Assembly (NCBI RefSeq): GCF_014529535.1
Contig: NW_023503501.1
Span: 2,982,150 to 3,046,149 of the forward strand
Source: Bradysia coprophila
Lineage: Eukaryota > Arthropoda > Insecta > Diptera > Sciaridae
Length of the DNA: 64,000 nt
Reading direction: 5' to 3'
Shown: positions 41,891-54,219 of the stretch, in pieces
Layout: the number at the start of each line of letters is the position of its first letter
Numbering within the stretch: the stretch's first letter is position 1
Notes under the pieces: model-generated
Told to the model about the DNA's origin: nothing
Seen by the model: only the letters and a program-made list of their open reading frames with translations
The model's database searches: none
Position numbers and translations under genes: made by a program

Positions 41891-44501
41891 ATGTCTTTTC
41901 GTTTCCTTACCAATCGACTATTCAGCCATGGTCGATATTTTGTCAAACGTTACTGTAAGCGAAACATACACAACAACATTTTGGAACGACCGAGAACACG
42001 ATTACAACCAGGTGCTACTGCGGTTAGTGTGACAAAGGCCGCTACCAATCCAGTCTTCAAAAATACAACTTTATTTCGATTCGGTCAACATGCCCGTCGT
42101 CTTTTCGTCGATAACATTCTTAATCGGGTGACCACCACATATTCTTCGGATCTGAGAACTGACGCATTGAAGAAGTGAGTCCCGTTGCGGATATCATTGT
42201 AGGTATTTGGTCAGACTCAGATAAGAATATCGTCTCACTCCACAGATTCCTTTACGGCGATTCGACTCCTCTGTTTGCTTTGATTGGTGTAAGTCTTGCG
42301 ACTGGATCCGGAATTTTAACAAAGGATGATGAACTCGAAGGCGTCTGCTATGAAATCAGGGTAGGCTCTTGACTAATGTTAACTAATCTAAACTGTAGTC
42401 ACATTGCGTTCCAGGAAGCAGTGTCTCGCTATCAGTCGCATTGCGATGAAGAGGACATCACGCAGAAAATCAACGACGAATTCAATTTGTCTCTTATTGA
42501 CATCGGACCCCCTATAGCTAAAGGTTGTGCGGCTGTTGTCTACGCAGCTGCACTAAAGAGAAGCGACCAAACGAACATTGAACCATTGAATGTGACCGAA
42601 GTTAAACCACGAACATTGCCACTGTCACCGCGGAACGAAATGATGTCACCTATTCAAAACACAAGTCGATTCGTACACAATTTCGGAGGAAGCGTCGACA
42701 ATCTGTCTTTCAATCGACCGAATGTTGACAATGAATTCGTGACGCCAACAAGCCAAACCAGCAACGAAACCAATTCAACTAAAGTGTCCAGCATCCATGG
42801 GGTCAAGTCAGTCCGATTTGATACCGCATCAAATGTTATCCACTCGAAGCGAAACGAAAGTTTATCGTCTTCCGACGAGGAATCGCCAGTTGAGGTTTGT
42901 CCATGCGATAAGATGGTTTCACAAGGGAATTCATTGAATTTGAATCTTTTGCTCCAGCTGACTCCGCAGTCAACCGATTTGGCGCAATATCCCTTGGCTT
43001 TGAAAATGATGTTCAACTACGATATCCAAAGCAATGCCATGGCCATACTCAAAGCTATGTACAAGGAGACCATTCCGGCCCGACGTAAACATTCGAACGA
43101 AGATGTCGATGGATGGGAGAAACTGTAAGGCCTCGTACAATTTAGACTCATTTTAATGTGATCGTTGTTGGTCGTACTCTTTGATTAATGATTCAGCCGC
43201 AGCGTTAATATAAACCAAATTTCCCGTTGCTTAGATTGCGCGAACAAACTGTTCATCTTCCACCTCATCCAAACATTGTAACCATGTACGGCGTTTTTTG
43301 CGATCAAATTCCGAATCTACCACTGTCCGATACTCTCTATCCGATGGCTCTTCCGTTGCGTATCAACCCGAACGGATACGGTCGTAACATGAGCCTTTTC
43401 TTGTTGATGAAACGCTACAACAGCCGTTTGTGTGATTATCTGGAAGAAAACAGTGTATCGATGCGAACTCGACTGTTGCTGTTCGCACAGCTTCTGGAGG
43501 CTGTAGCGCATCTGTATCGATACGGTGATTTTGATTAATTTTAATGACATGGACGATGAGACTTAATCTGTACCAATTTAATCGCTTTCAGGGGTGGCAC
43601 ATCGTGATCTTAAGTCCGACAATATGTAAGTTGTAATGTGCCAAGTGACGCCAGTTACGTTTTAATGAAATTCTGATTTTCGTTTCAATAGTTTGATCGA
43701 TTTAAACAACGACGTTCATCCCATTCTCGTTTTGTCCGATTTCGGTTGTAGTCTGGCTGACAAAACGAATGGTTTGCAATTGCCTTATACGTCGATCGAC
43801 ACCGACAAGGGTGGAAATACTGCCCTAATGGCTCCAGGTATTTTCCACTTTTTTTTAGAAATTGAACCGTTGAACACTTAAAGACGTTAACTGTCTCCGA
43901 TTGCAGAAATCATAACCAAAACTCCGGGAACATTTTCGATTTTGAATTATACAAAATCCGATTTATGGGCTTGCGGAGCCATAGCTTATGAGATATTCGG
44001 TCAATCCAATCCGTTCTATGAATTGAAGAATGCATCCTACAAAGACAACCAACTGCCAGCATTGGGATCAAATGTTCCCATCATCGTTCAACGTTTGATC
44101 GAAAATATTTTACAAAGAAATCCCAACAAACGTCTCAATCCAGGTAAAAATCAGAATGCTCGATGAATCCGGCTCGTTATAGCATTGATTTTCTCGCGTA
44201 AAACATTATAGACATTGCCGCCAATGTAATGCAACTGTTTCTATGGGCGCCAACGTCTTGGATCCGCAAAGGAACGACACCAAATACGTCCGATATCTTA
44301 CAATGGCTTCTATCATTGACCACAAAAGTATTGGTCGACGATCGATTAATGGGCGGTGTTGATGGTAGCGGCAAGGATGCGTTCGGCTATCAGATCGGTC
44401 GTCGTACTTATACAGAGTATTTACTAATTTCGAGTTTTTTGATGCGAGCCCGTCTACAGTACATACGGAATGCGTTGAATTGGATCCACAGTGTTGTTTA
44501 G
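41891..44501 (+). CDS. Pink1: PINK1 mitochondrial protein kinase
   Basis: This serine/threonine kinase builds up on damaged mitochondria and phosphorylates ubiquitin and Parkin to start mitophagy. Eight exons (41891-42174, 42246-42360, 42415-43124, 43235-43524, 43592-43625, 43692-43837, 43907-44143, 44212-44501) give 701 residues; exon 5 is only 34 bases. A basic presequence without early acidic residues is followed by a membrane segment near 100-120 ([18 protein letters not shown]). The kinase domain holds the glycine-rich loop [12 protein letters not shown], the catalytic lysine in [27 protein letters not shown] and ALMAPEI. A long serine/asparagine-rich insert of about 110 residues separates the loop from the lysine, as in other insect PINK1 proteins. 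The C-terminal extension ends in [10 protein letters not shown]. Confidence 0.95.
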
Positions 44502-47189
44502 GAGTGAAGTAATTGTATTGTTGCACGGTAGGTTGATGCTTTTGCAGCATATTTTGTGTGATATTGAAAGTTGAGAGAAAATATATTTTTGTTTTAAGTA
44601 ATTGCTGATTTTCTATGAATTCAATTGTACTCGGCCTCACAGTAGTTAGAGGGGGAAACTTCCCGAGCCTTTCCTAGCATTACACGCTAAGGAAACTCAT
44701 TCTGGAATATGAAATTTGAATGTGAACTAACGAACTAGAGTCTACAGAATAAGCGAGAGGCAAGAGGGAAGTGTATAACTTAGCGAGTTGAAAAACTCTG
44801 CACTAAAATAACTGGTTGTGGGCATATGGTAACAGACATCCTACCCTTAACCTAGTCTTATAACCCATCAAAATCCCCGGCTCGTACCATTTTCTTCTTC
44901 TTCTTCTTCTTCTTCGACGTTTTTTCTTATTTCTTTTATCAGTTTCTTCATTTCTGCCAGCTGTTCCATCAACGCCTAATTCTCGTCCGCCAACACCTTC
45001 ATCTTCCTTTCCTAATTTTTCGTTATCTCCTTCAACAACAGATTCTCTCCCATCCATCAACATCTCTCCGTCTGCTGGCACATCTCTCCACAATCTCCTC
45101 TTATTTCTTGTATTAATTGCCGGATGTCCTTTTTCTATTCTGGTTTCGGTTTATTCGTGAAAGGTCATCTCACCATTAACAGCAGTTATCTCATCGGATG
45201 CGAAATTTGTTACGTCTTCCAGTTTACGTAGAGAAGTTTGTAAGAATGGTGTGATCTTCTGTAATGTTGCAGCGTAGCAAGTTTACAATGGTTTATTGAT
45301 CAGTAACTAACAACCAAGCTATTGGAAACCGAAAATATCTTTGACGCAAATTTCTGCGACAACGTTGAAGCAAAACAGACATCTCATTCCTGGTGCGCGT
45401 GCAAGGAGATAAATTCGATTAGAGAACCAACGATGAAACGATCATCGATGTGATGATAGACTATCTGTAGATGCAATTCTTGAAAATCTCGAACATACAC
45501 ATTCCATTTCAGAGTGCATATAAAAACGTCCCTCGGAAATTGCGTCCGATTTCGATATATACCAGGGCCTGTTTTATCAGACAAAAACTCAAGTAAAACA
45601 CAGAAACAGAAAATGGCCTGACGACAACCAAGGCATCTCAAGTTGGCCGTCTTGTAATAGGTGAATTATGAGCTAAAATTACTAGGATATAAACAGTGAA
45701 CTCGTCAAAAAATCAATTCACGCCGTAAGTGCGGTCGAAATTCAAAATCTTTCTCGTACATACCAATTTTGCTTTCAGACGAAAAGCTCAGGGGCGCAAA
45801 TTGCAAGAACCGAATTTCCGTACACAGAAAAACAAAAACAAGACTCCTTTTCACATTCAATTAAGCTATAGCTCTTTCCTTTCCCGCACATCACGTAAAG
45901 TGGCGAAAAATAAAAAAGAAAAGATGTTTCGACCTCGAGAACTAGCGGCGGTCACAGGTCAGAGTGGACTGACCATCTTCAGTTGCTTCCGCTAGCCTCT
46001 TACACAAGACAGCAGCAAAACTTTCCATGAACCCAAGAATGCATGCTAAGAAATCACCCAAAAAAATGCAGCAAAGAAAAGAAAAGAATTGAGCCTGAGC
46101 TCCAAAAGCACCGTACTCACGATTTCCACGCTATCCATCCAGTCACCAACCGTCCGATACACTCATTCACAATACCGGTCCAGCCAGCGAAAACTACACA
46201 ATCCACAAACAACGAAACGGAAAAACAACGCGAAAGTATCGCGAAAAAACTTCGATCGAAGTCAATTTGACTGAAAATGTTTTTTAGCCTTCTGTGAAGT
46301 AATAATACTGAGCAAAATCAGTAAAAGAAAATCTCTTAGTGAGTGAAGTGTGGCAAACAATTCTGGATGACGAAACTCCATTTGCAGGGAATGACTCGCC
46401 AGCACTCAATCTGCAAAGATCAGCCAGTTGGCAAATTTTAGGCACACTTACGGCGTGAATTGATCCAGTACCAAATCCTTAGAGATTCAACTTCTTTTTC
46501 TGTACATTAACAACTCCGGCTGCAAAACCCCCTGCGCCAGTAAATTCTGCAGCCTTGCTTAAATGAGTGACGGTTATGCAAAATAGAAATTGGTAAGTCA
46601 AAGGAGATGGAATCGCTTAACTGATCGTTTTATACTGCAAGGTTCTCTCTGAGAAAAACCTTTTTCAATTGATTGCATCCACTTATTGGTGAAGTCGCAA
46701 AAATCTTCGAAGAATTGAAATTCAAGCCATCAGCAATGACTTATGGCTTAAATGAATCATCGTTTCACTGTGAGAATTTCGTGGGACAACATTTTTTTCT
46801 CGAATCTTGATGGGTTTGAGTCAGAGAAAAATGTACTGCCGTCGCGAAAAAAGTTATTTTTTATCAACTCCCGCAGTCTGATTAAACACAAACTGTGTAC
46901 GATTATAAATCTCCATGAGACTCAAATTGTCGACTGTCCACCAAAAGTTATCGCCCGGTGAAAAGCCTCGAGAAAAAAAACTGAAGTTTTAGAAAGGCTC
47001 TGAGAGCCAGTAACAGGAAGCTCTATCCTGCACAATGAATAAATTCTAAAATTTGAATTTATTTGAGGTTTTGCACTTGTGGCATCGGTTGCTACTAGTA
47101 TGATCGTAGCATAGTCCTCCAGAAAACCATCGATCTGTCTGAATTTAAATTTTATTACAATTTGAAAATGCGTTGACATCTTGTGCAGC
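44502..47189. other. Intergenic region between Pink1 and eIF3f
   Basis: The two genes point towards each other, so their 3' untranslated regions lie at the edges. A CTT/GAA trinucleotide tract occurs at about 44893-44915. A fragment of the 38-kb foldback family lies at about 45536-45590 (catataaaaacgtcc, aattgcgtccgatttcg). Open frames at 45.7-46.3 kb encode basic, low-complexity peptides with no family I recognise and are not called as genes. Confidence 0.5.
47151..47156 (-). terminator. Poly(A) signal of eIF3f
   Basis: AATAAA on the minus strand lies about 35 bases beyond the eIF3f stop codon, giving a very short 3' untranslated region. Confidence 0.6.
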
Positions 47190-48211
47190 TTAATTTGTTG
47201 TTAAGAATGTTAGTTTTTCGTTCAATTGAAGTTGAGTTTTAATTAGCTGAGACAGCGTGACCACCATAAGCAAATCTTTGACGTTCGAGTTGAACATAGC
47301 AGCAAATTGGTCGGTTGACATATGCGGAACGGAATTGATCAAATCCAACAACGATCGGCCGACAGAGTTATCGGGTTGCTGTTTGCCATTTATGACGTCC
47401 TCAACGTAAGCCACCACTTGATCGAGCAATGCCAACAGTTTCGTTGATGCCTCAGCTACTTGGGCCAGATCCAACATTGGCGACACGGTTTTGGGCTGAT
47501 GACGACTTTGGACGGCAATGGTCTTCTCGCACAATTGCAGACCCACAACCTGCAATCACCAAGCATTTTTAGAATTGGAATCTCTTATTCAATGTAAATA
47601 AATCGTACCTCCGGTTCGTAGCACGTCACTTCACTGTTGATCGGTGTAAACATACAACCGCTTTTGCCACCCGGAATGCCAAGATTAACACAAACGTATG
47701 CCTTCAAGCCCATCCGGTTACCTTGGAGCGACGTGTCAACAGTCAAATGGACCGGATTGTTGCATTCGCGAGCATAGTATTCGTGTATGACAGAACTGTG
47801 ATTGGTGACTTCATGACCGGTGGCCCACCAACCTAAAATAACACACGTAGCATAAGAAATTGACAGCAACCACACCTGACTGTGCACGTACCAACAATGT
47901 TCTCCGACGAATTAACTCTTCTGTTCAATTCGTACACGTCCAGCGCATAGCTGAGTTCAGCTTCGACTTGATCATCGTGTTCCTTATGTGGCACGCAGAA
48001 ACAATTCGTAACCTCAACGACCCCTTTGTCAACAGATCCTGAAAAGTGCATGTTAGTGAGCGTTTTGCTCGGAAATAATGGATGATTTATGTCAATTACC
48101 GAGAAGCGTTCCAATTACACGCTGCGAATCAGCATTCCGACGTTCAAAGGCGTCAACAACTTGAAATAAAACCAGCGGATGAACACGCACCGTCAAGTTT
48201 AGTGCAGACAT
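47190..48211 (-). CDS. eIF3f1: Translation initiation factor eIF3 subunit f
   Basis: This is one of the two MPN-domain subunits of eIF3, the complex that helps load the 40S ribosome with mRNA. Four exons (48100-48211, 47892-48038, 47609-47832, 47190-47549) give 280 residues, the same length as the Drosophila protein. The MPN domain begins at once ([20 protein letters not shown]) and contains VIGTLLGS and [12 protein letters not shown] followed by HSSVIHEYY. The metal-binding JAMM residues are not all present, as is normal for this non-catalytic subunit. The C-terminal helical half ([18 protein letters not shown] to QLNEKLTFL) matches the family. Three introns of 50-70 bases interrupt it. Confidence 0.95.
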
Positions 48212-48660
48212 TTTGGAAGGAGAATAAGTATCAGTCATCTGACGTTTAGTTTCGAGTCGAAATGCAGTCATCGGCAGCCATTTTTCCTAAAAACTGTTTT
48301 ACCGAGGTGAATGAGGCGAACGTGGCGAACTCAGAGAATTGATAATTTGGTGACCCCTGTACCGAGATAGAATAAACATAAAGGACATAATGTGAATGAC
48401 AGCTGGCAAGAGAATAACAGAAATGTTAAGTTGGTACGCATGTAGAAGACAGAAAAAATGACACCTATGGGAGAAAATACGAGAAACGTGCGAGAGAATT
48501 TCACACAAAATTGGTTAAATTGTCTCTGATAGGTGTCAGCTGTCACTCACATGTTCCTTCTATCTCGCTACATGCCTACCAACTTAACATTTCTCTGAAT
48601 AGAATGCGAGAGAATTTCGTACAAAATTGGTTCCATTCTCTCCAATAAGTATCAGCTGCA

Positions 48661-48870
48661 GGACCTATTTTACGGAAACATGTTTCTCAAGTTTCTGAAA
48701 GTTTCGAAAATGTTTCTTAAAGTTTCCGAAATGTTTCTTAAAGTTTCTTAAAGTTTTTTAAGGAAACGTTTCTAGAAACTTTAACAAACTTCAGAAACTT
48801 TAAGAAACTTTTCAGAAACATTTTGGAAACTTTCAAAAACTTGAGAAACATGTTTCCGTAAAATAGGCCC
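48661..48870. repeat. Foldback MITE built of GAAACTTT words
   Basis: The left end GGACCTATTTTACGGAAACA and right end TGTTTCCGTAAAATAGGCCC are inverted copies. The interior is a run of variants of AAGTTTCTGAAA and their complement, so it is both palindromic and internally repetitive. The word TCAGCTG occurs a few bases outside both ends and may be a target duplication. Related ends (ggacctattttt, aataggccct) recur near 57913 and 53643. Confidence 0.75.
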
Positions 48871-48922
48871 TGATTCAGCTGTCCATTTACATGTTTACAT
48901 TCTAACTCGTCGCAGGCGTTAC

Positions 48923-49192
48923 CAAGGTAAATATAGTGAGGAGGTAATGCCATATATAACCGAATCAGATGTGCGGTGGCACGAAAGTTCGATACAAACG
49001 CCATCTCATCCCTTCGTGGAAAGCAAAAAATGGAATAGAAAGTCGGGCCATCTGTAGTGAGATAGCGAAAATATTTTTGTGAAATACAAGTAAATCGTAG
49101 TCAACCGTTTTAAAAAAAGATGTCATTGGCATCGAACTTATGTGCTAGGCCGCGCGTCTGAATGACATTACCTCCTCACTATATTTACCTTG
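48923..49192. mobile_element. hAT-type MITE, copy 2
   Basis: It is 270 bases long with CAAGG...CCTTG termini, flanked by perfect 8-base duplications GGCGTTAC (48915-48922 and 49193-49200). The interior matches the copies in btv intron 5 and at 53915 over nearly its full length, but in the opposite orientation to both. It sits between the divergent promoters of eIF3f and PDPR. Confidence 0.93.
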
Positions 49193-49480
49193 GGCGTTAC
49201 CAGCTTTTCATTTCTCTAGGTGAACGAGGTGAACCAGCTCAACAAAACGTCGGATAAGGAAGGTTCTTCTGCTGTCATCGCTGTCATGGTAATCCAGCTT
49301 AGTGTTTACTTTTCCCCTATCTGGGCATCTGACAATCATTACTAATCATCACACTCATTCTCATTATCCCAAATCTACGAATTTCTGCCATTAAGTCAGG
49401 ATTGTTGCTCAAGAAAATTTGCTGATGACATTTTTGGATTCAAGTCGACTTGATGATCTCCAAAGACTGACAATTACAAA

Positions 49481-52400
49481 ATGTTGTCATCCTTGAAAAC
49501 CAAAAGCTATTTGACACTGCCATGTCGTTGGAAGATAATGTCGAGCTCTTCTCGGCACTTAAATATCACTGCTTCGGATGTGGACAGTCTCGACAACTCA
49601 GGTACTAAGATGTTACGAATCCCACCGAGAAAAGCAAAAGTGGTTATTTGTGGCGGTGGTGTGATGGGAGCAGCGGTTGCATACCAATTGGCTAATAGCG
49701 GATTAGGAAGCGAAACCGTTATCGTAGAGCAGGCAGCGTACGTGATTGACTTAGTTGTATCTGTCTCTATTTGTCATCTTGATTATCTGATATTTTAGTA
49801 TTGGAGGAGGAACTACGTGGCGGTCAAGTGGACTGGTAGCCACCTTCAAACCGACCCATTCGCAGGTGAAGTTAGCTCAGCAGTCCATTGAATTGCTGAA
49901 AAGTTTGACCGATAAAGGCTTGCCAACTGGTTGGAAGCAGTGTGGATCATTGCATTTAGCTCGGAATCGGGATCGAATGACTCATTTTCGACGAATGAAG
50001 TCTCAAAGTGTGTAAGTAGAATGAATTGACTTGATAGCGATCTAATATGATAAAAACCTTCTTTTCCCGTTGTTAAAGTGGTTGGGGCATTGAATGTGAA
50101 CTACTTACAGCAGCGCAGTGTAAAGAGAAATGCCCTTTGTTGGAAGTGAAGGACGTGCTCGGTGGTAATGTTTCAGAAGACATATTCGAATGTACAGCTA
50201 GGAACTTGATCGTTTAACGTTTATCAAAAAATAGGTTTTTGGATACCACAAGATGGTTCCAGTGATCCGCATCTGGTTTGCAAGTCGTTAATTTCAGAAT
50301 CTCAGCGAATGGGCGTCAATGTCGTCGAATTCAATCCAGTAACAAAGGTTATTCAGGAAAACGGTAAAATAAAGGCGGTCGAAACGAAAAACGGCCGCAT
50401 CGACTGTGAATATTTTGTGAATTGTTCGGGATTTTGGGCTCGTAACATTGGCCAACTATCCGATCCGATTGTGAAAGTACCGCTACATGCAGCCGATCAT
50501 TACTATTTGCACACAAAGGTCATTGAAGGATTGGATCCAATGACACCAGTTGTCCGGGATTTAGATGGACAGATTTATTTCCGCGAAAATGATGGACGAA
50601 TCCTGTGCGGCGGATTTGAATTGGAAGCCAAACCGGCATTCGATAGCGGAACTATTCCCGGTAAGTGAAATCATCATTATCTGCTTCTTGGCACAGTCTG
50701 AATTACTACTTAATTTGAAGATTCAATAAACGAACGAGAACAACCAGCTGACTGGGATCATTTCCACGTTCTATTTGGTTCGTTGGTGTTACAAATATCT
50801 TGCTGATTAATTCGTTATTCTGATCAAACACGATTCATTACAGAACAGCTACTGAAACGTGTACCGAGCCTAAAAGATGCTTCCCTGGAACGTTTGTGCA
50901 ATGGTCCCGAAGCATTTTCACCGGATTGTAAATGGATATTAGGCGAAAGTCCTGAAGTGAGTGTGGTCCTCTGTGAGATTGACAATCTTTTTTGATGGAT
51001 TCCTCCACAGATCCAAAACTATTTAATTGCCGTTGGAATGAAGACTGTCGGTATTTCAGCCGTTGGAGGAGTGGGGCGTGCAATATGCGACATTATACTC
51101 AAAGGATATTCGTCTGTTGATTTATATGACTTGGATGTTTCACGTTTCTTGGGACTACATAACAACCGGCGGTTTCTAATGGATCGAGTCAGAGAGGTTC
51201 CAGGTGAATCTCTAATTTTATCTTGCAAATTTAACAATTTTTTGAAGTATTCTTTCGTCCTCTTTTAAGGTTTGCACTACGGTCTTCCATATCCTTTCCA
51301 GGAATTTTCAACTGGACGCTCCCTTCGAATGTCGCCAATATTCCCCGCACTTCAGTCACAAGGCGCGGTTTTCGGACAGACGATGGGCTACGAAAGACCC
51401 AACTACTTCGACAAACAAGGCCTAAATGATCCGGAAAATCTTTCCTTTCGTATATCGGATACGAAAACGTTTGGCAAACCTCATTGGTTCGACTTTGTAT
51501 CGGTTGAGTACGATGCTTGCAGAGAAAAGGTCGGTCTTGCCGATTACAGTTCATTCACAAAATTGGATCTATGGTCAAAGGGCGATGAGGTTGTAGACTG
51601 CCTGCAATATCTATGCTCAAATGATGTTGATGTGCCAGTGGGCTCGATTATCCACACCGGCATGCAGAATCATCACGGTGGCTACGAGAATGATTGCTCG
51701 TTGGCAAGATTAGCACCGAATCACTTTATGATGATAGCGCCGACCATTCAGCAGACGCGATGCAGAAGCTGGATTTTGAAAAATTTACGTGGTGCAAGAG
51801 TGAACGTTTCGGATGTGACGTCCATGTACACAGCAATTTGCGTTTTGGGTCCATTTTCCAGAAGTTTGCTGGCCGAACTTACCGATACGGATCTGTCGCC
51901 GAAAAATTTTCCATTCTTCACTTTCAAAGAACTGGACGTAGGATTGGCGAACGGCATACGGGCTATGAATTTGACGCATACCGGGGAACTGGGCTATGTC
52001 CTCTACATTCCGAATGAATTTGCATTGCATGTTTATGGTAAATTGTGGGATGCGGGCCAGAAGTTTGGTATTCAACATGCTGGTCACTATGCCACACGAA
52101 CATTGAGAATTGAAAAGTTTTATGCGTACTGGGGACAGGATCTAGATACATTTACCACACCGTTGGAGTGCGGCCGCAGCTGGCGCGTCAAATTTAACGT
52201 AAGTCTTGATTGAGAGTAGAATGGAACAACGGATTTGAATCGGCGAAATTCTTGTTTTTTTCATCAGAAAAATATTGACTTTATTGGACGTGATGCACTG
52301 CTGGAGCAACGCGAAAATGGCGTTCGTCGAATGTACGTTCAACTTCTACTGAACGATCACGATCCAGACATCGATCTGTGGAGCTGGGGTGATGAACCAA

Positions 52401-52769
52401 TCTATCGAAATGGTTACTACTGCGGACAGACAACAACGACCGGATATGGATACACGTTTAAGAAGCAAGTGTGCCTGGGATTTGTCAAAAACATTGACAG
52501 AAATGGTGTATCGCAGAAGGTGACTAATGAATACGTTCTGAGCGGTGACTATGAGGTTGAAATAGCGGGCATCAAGTAAGTAAAACCGATTTTGTTTATG
52601 TTTTGAGAAAAGTTTGTGTTATGCTGACACTGAGTTCTCTTAAAGATATCCTGCAAAAGTCAATTTACATTCTCCAAACTTACCAACAAAATATCCGGAC
52701 AAAGAGCGAGAATCGTATCAGGCAACGCGACACAAACAGGATGAACGTAGTTTGTTGTCGTATCGGTGA
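49481..52769 (+). CDS. PDPR: Pyruvate dehydrogenase phosphatase regulatory subunit
   Basis: This mitochondrial flavoprotein of the dimethylglycine/sarcosine dehydrogenase family controls the phosphatase that reactivates pyruvate dehydrogenase. Ten exons (49481-49737, 49799-50011, 50079-50164, 50235-50660, 50721-50777, 50844-50956, 51011-51203, 51270-52198, 52268-52575, 52646-52769) give 901 residues; human PDPR has 879. A basic presequence precedes the FAD-binding VVICGGGVMGAAVAYQL near residue 55. The FAD-dependent oxidoreductase half follows, then the aminomethyltransferase-like half with RVREVPGLHYGLPYPFQ, GGYENDCSLARL and LRIEKFYAYWGQD. Similarity to PDPR runs through the linker between the halves, which separates it from sarcosine dehydrogenase. 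The donor of exon 5 (GTTCGT) is weak but is the only one in frame. Confidence 0.93.
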
Positions 52770-52803
52770 AAAACAAAACAACTTCCATTTATACTAACGA
52801 GTG

Positions 52804-53019
52804 TACAGTCAGAGGCAGTGAAATTTAAGCATGAATTTGCTTCAGATGTTTTTCAGCTGATCCACACAATCAAAACTGTTTATACGGTTGAAGGTGCTAC
52901 ACGCGAGTGGTAGTGGTAAAACCGTATAAAGACATGTAAACAGTTTTGATTGTTTGTGTGGATCAGCCGAAAAACAGCTGAAGGGAATTCATGCTGTAAT
53001 TTCACTGCCTCTAACTGTA
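52804..53019. repeat. Foldback element in the PDPR 3' region
   Basis: The ends TACAGTCAGAGGCAGTGAAA and TTTCACTGCCTCTAACTGTA are inverted copies. Inside, TGATCCACACAATCAAAACT and ACCGTATAAA-type sequence have their complements. The element begins only 35 bases after the PDPR stop codon and well before the poly(A) signals, so it is probably transcribed in the 3' untranslated region. Confidence 0.85.
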
Positions 53020-53308
53020 TTTATGCTCAGACTATATACTTTATCGAGTCAATTTCGACGTCAATTCTTTTTGGATTGTGGCGCTCCTTTACAGTGTGTC
53101 TAATTTTACATTTTCTAATCATTTTCTTTCCGCACAAGGTCCTAAATGTACGATTAACTTTGATTGCTTCAAAAAAGACTTGAAAAATGAATCGAAAACC
53201 TGACCACTTAACTAACATGATATTAAGTCAACGTTAAGTGAACGAGATTCATTTTGTACTCTCAAGCAAAAACTCCATTGTTGTAATTTGTATTTATTTG
53301 TTTCTGTT

Positions 53309-53324
53309 AATAAAAAGCAATAAA
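53309..53324 (+). terminator. Two poly(A) signals, probable PDPR 3' end
   Basis: AATAAA occurs at 53309 and again at 53319, about 540 bases after the PDPR stop codon. They are the first canonical signals I see on this strand after the gene. Confidence 0.5.
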
Positions 53325-53359
53325 GAAAAAAACAAACAATAAAAATCAAAAGTTCTCAG

Positions 53360-53420
53360 TTAAGGCCAGTTCATACTCGCATAGATTTTTGCGATATATG
53401 CGACCATGAACTGGCCTTAA
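53360..53420. repeat. 61-base hairpin bounded by TTAA
   Basis: TTAAGGCCAGTTCAT and ATGAACTGGCCTTAA are perfect inverted copies, and CGCATA/TATGCG pair in the middle. The outer TTAA could be a target duplication. It is too short to assign to a superfamily. Confidence 0.75.
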
Positions 53421-53914
53421 TGTAAACAATTTGTCGCAGTGAATTGAAAACGTTCGGATAACAATCGTCAGCATGAAAGAGGAAGAGAAGGTCTAAGAGT
53501 TTATTTTAGAAGAACTATTCCCGAAAATTCCCTAATTTCCCTGTTCTTCGAAAATACCAATAGATAGATGTTCCTCCGTTGTTTTTATGTAGTAATATTT
53601 AAGAGAGACCGGAATTCCAGAATTTTTGGGAATTTAATTCGCTAAAATAGGCCCTCCCAGGACGTGAGGGTAGTCGTCGTTCGACAGTAACTAACTTTCA
53701 TTATTCTTCCTACTAAAAACTGTTATACCATGCGGCTTGGCGTGGTGGATTCATTCAAATTAGCTGATTTGATTACAGATATTCATCATGGATCATCTAA
53801 AAACTCAATGTACTTACGTCTCAATTTCACAATAAATTCGTTGAACTGCGGTTTACCTTCTCATTTTGCGTCTTTTAAAGTGCTATTATTGCCGAGCAGG
53901 GACTTACTTTTCTC

Positions 53915-54188
53915 CAAGGTAAATATAGTGAGGAGGTAATGCCATTCAGACGTGCGTCCTGGCATATAAGTTCGATGCCACTGACATCTTTTTTTTTTTA
54001 AATGGTTGACTACGATTTACTTGTATTTCACAAAAATATTTTCGCTACCTCACAACAGATGTCCCGACTTTCTATTCCCTTTTTTTGCTTTCAACGAAGG
54101 TATGAGATGGTGTTTGTACCGAACTTTCGAGCCATCGCACATCTCATTTGGTTATATATGGCATTACCTCCTCACTATATTTACCTTG
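53915..54188. mobile_element. hAT-type MITE, copy 3
   Basis: It has the same termini and interior as the other two copies, with perfect 8-base flanks CTTTTCTC (53907-53914 and 54189-54196). It is four bases longer, partly from a longer T run. Its right flank is only about 20 bases from the left end of the TA-flanked element at 54220. Confidence 0.93.
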
Positions 54189-54219
54189 CTTTTCTCCATT
54201 TGTTCAGAAGTGCACATTA

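Larger units (their letters stand above)
48212..49480. other. Divergent intergenic region, eIF3f / PDPR
   Basis: It holds the 5' ends of both genes and two mobile elements listed separately (48661-48870 and 48923-49192). The segments next to the start codons, 48212-48300 and 49200-49480, are the likeliest promoters. I see no TATA box. Confidence 0.5.

Noticed and set aside
44803-45093. 96-residue minus-strand open frame with an arginine/lysine run
   Set aside because: The run comes from a CTT trinucleotide tract; no domain, splice support or start context.
45729-46274. Two plus-strand open frames encoding basic peptides
   Set aside because: Low complexity, overlapping frames, no recognisable family and no convincing splice sites joining them.
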